Assembly (NCBI GenBank): GCA_009776595.1
Contig: WRNN01000082.1
Location: forward strand, 1,218-6,849
Direction: 5' to 3'
DNA length: 5,632 nucleotides
From: Clostridiales bacterium
Lineage (GTDB): Bacteria > Bacillota > Peptococcia > DRI-13 > UBA5745
The position numbers were made by a program, and so were the translations under genes. The notes below the pieces were generated by a model. That model ran no database searches, had not been told where the DNA came from, and saw only the letters and a list, made by a program, of their open reading frames with translations. Every line of letters begins with the position of its first letter. Position 1 is the stretch's first letter. Of this stretch, positions 5,097-5,632 are shown piece by piece.

Positions 5097-5632
5097 ATGA
5101 AAATAAAGTGTACGGTGATGCTATTGGCAGTGCTTCTCGTCGTCAGCGGCATACCGGCTGTGGCAGGCGCCGTCACCGCAGCGGACGAAATCAGCGTGCT
5201 GGTGGACGGTAAGCCGATTGTCTTCGATGTGGCGCCGCGGATCGTGAATGACAGGACCCTTGTCCCCCTCCGCGCGATCTTTGAAGAAATGGGCGCCGTT
5301 GTGGAATGGGACGCGGCGACCAGAATCGTCAATGCGACAAAGGGCGATACGGTCGTTGTGCTGGCGCTTAACGATACTTCTCCGACGATTAACGGCGAGC
5401 CGGTAACCATCGACCAGCCCGCCATCATCGTAGACGGCCGCACCCTTGCGCCCCTGCGCTTTGTAGCGGAAGCTTTCGGCGGAACCGTCGATTGGAACGA
5501 ACCCACGCTGACGGCAAGCATTCTCACCGGCAAGGCAGGAGCGGAAACACCGCCGGATACGCCCGCGAAAGCCCCGGGAGGAGGGCTTGTGGTCTCGGGC
5601 GGCGCCGCATCCGGGACAGCCGTGTCCGCCGA
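5097..5632 (+). CDS. Secreted copper amine oxidase N-terminal (stalk) domain protein, 3' truncated by window
   Basis: The reading frame is open from the ATG at 5097 to the window end (178 full codons, no stop), so the protein continues outside. Residues 1 to about 28 form a Sec signal peptide: basic start MKIK, hydrophobic core TVMLLAVLLVVSGIP, and likely cleavage near AVTA/AD. Cys5 precedes the core and there is no lipobox, so it is not a lipoprotein and not an Lgt substrate. Two copies of the stalk-domain motif follow: NDRTLVPLRAIFEEMGAVVEWD (51-72) and DGRTLAPLRFVAEAFGGTVDWN (113-134). This fits the copper amine oxidase N-terminal domain family (PF07833), found on Firmicute cell-surface proteins. 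Despite the name, no oxidase activity is implied. From about residue 146 the sequence becomes rich in Pro, Ala and Gly, probably a linker to an unseen C-terminal domain. AGGAAGG (5078-5084) is the likely ribosome binding site, and the gene has its own promoter. Confidence 0.85.
   Translation, partial: MKIKCTVMLLAVLLVVSGIPAVAGAVTAADEISVLVDGKPIVFDVAPRIVNDRTLVPLRAIFEEMGAVVEWDAATRIVNATKGDTVVVLALNDTSPTINGEPVTIDQPAIIVDGRTLAPLRFVAEAFGGTVDWNEPTLTASILTGKAGAETPPDTPAKAPGGGLVVSGGAASGTAVSA

Noticed and set aside
5057..5533. Minus-strand 158-residue open frame opposite the stalk-domain gene
   Set aside because: The + strand carries a signal peptide and two stalk motifs with its own promoter. The minus frame is low-complexity Ser/Thr-rich, as expected of a shadow.
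1..5632. Defence system, CRISPR array, prophage or transposon
   Set aside because: No repeats with spacers, transposase, integrase, phage or nuclease genes are present; all genes have metabolic, membrane or surface roles.

Overview
The window looks like a piece of chromosome from an anaerobic, moderately GC-rich Firmicute, most likely a clostridial or Negativicutes-type organism. This rests on gene content, not on a database search. An oxygen-sensitive tungsten-type aldehyde:ferredoxin oxidoreductase sits near an anaerobe-type phenylacetate-CoA ligase with an ACT-domain partner. Strong purine-rich ribosome binding sites precede several genes, promoters are of extended -10 type, and the last gene encodes a secreted protein with the copper amine oxidase N-terminal 'stalk' domain, a family abundant in Firmicutes. 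All six genes lie on the + strand. No RNA gene, insertion sequence or CRISPR array was seen.

Bases 1-214 hold no gene I can support. They contain a 10-bp hairpin (24-57), a rho-independent terminator (97-130) that probably ends an upstream unit, and then a new promoter with a TGnTATAAT box (154-162). A perfect 9-bp inverted repeat (139-159) overlaps that promoter and looks like an operator. From here a compact three-gene unit runs: phenylacetate-CoA ligase (paaK, 215-1513), a tandem-ACT-domain protein (1538-1966) and prolipoprotein diacylglyceryl transferase (lgt, 1966-2736). The last two overlap by one base. The first two probably work together in arylacetate or aromatic amino acid metabolism, with ACT as a putative amino-acid or ligand sensor. 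lgt is a housekeeping membrane enzyme that seems to ride along.

After an 84-bp gap come an aldehyde ferredoxin oxidoreductase (2821-4713) and, two bases later, a MoaD/ThiS-like beta-grasp protein ending in Gly-Gly (4716-5000). This pair is a recognisable arrangement in which the small protein probably supplies sulfur for the tungsto/molybdopterin cofactor. Its activating E1-like enzyme is not in the window. Aldehyde oxidation by this enzyme could feed an arylacetate to PaaK, but the sequence does not fix the substrate.

Bases 5001-5096 hold a 12-bp palindrome and a good extended -10 promoter (5035-5063). That promoter starts a separate gene (5097 to beyond the window end) for an exported stalk-domain protein. 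I see no wholly new system here. The most interesting points are the operator-like dyad, the lgt placement, the AOR/MoaD-like pair without its activating enzyme, and a diverged cofactor/cluster motif in the AOR.
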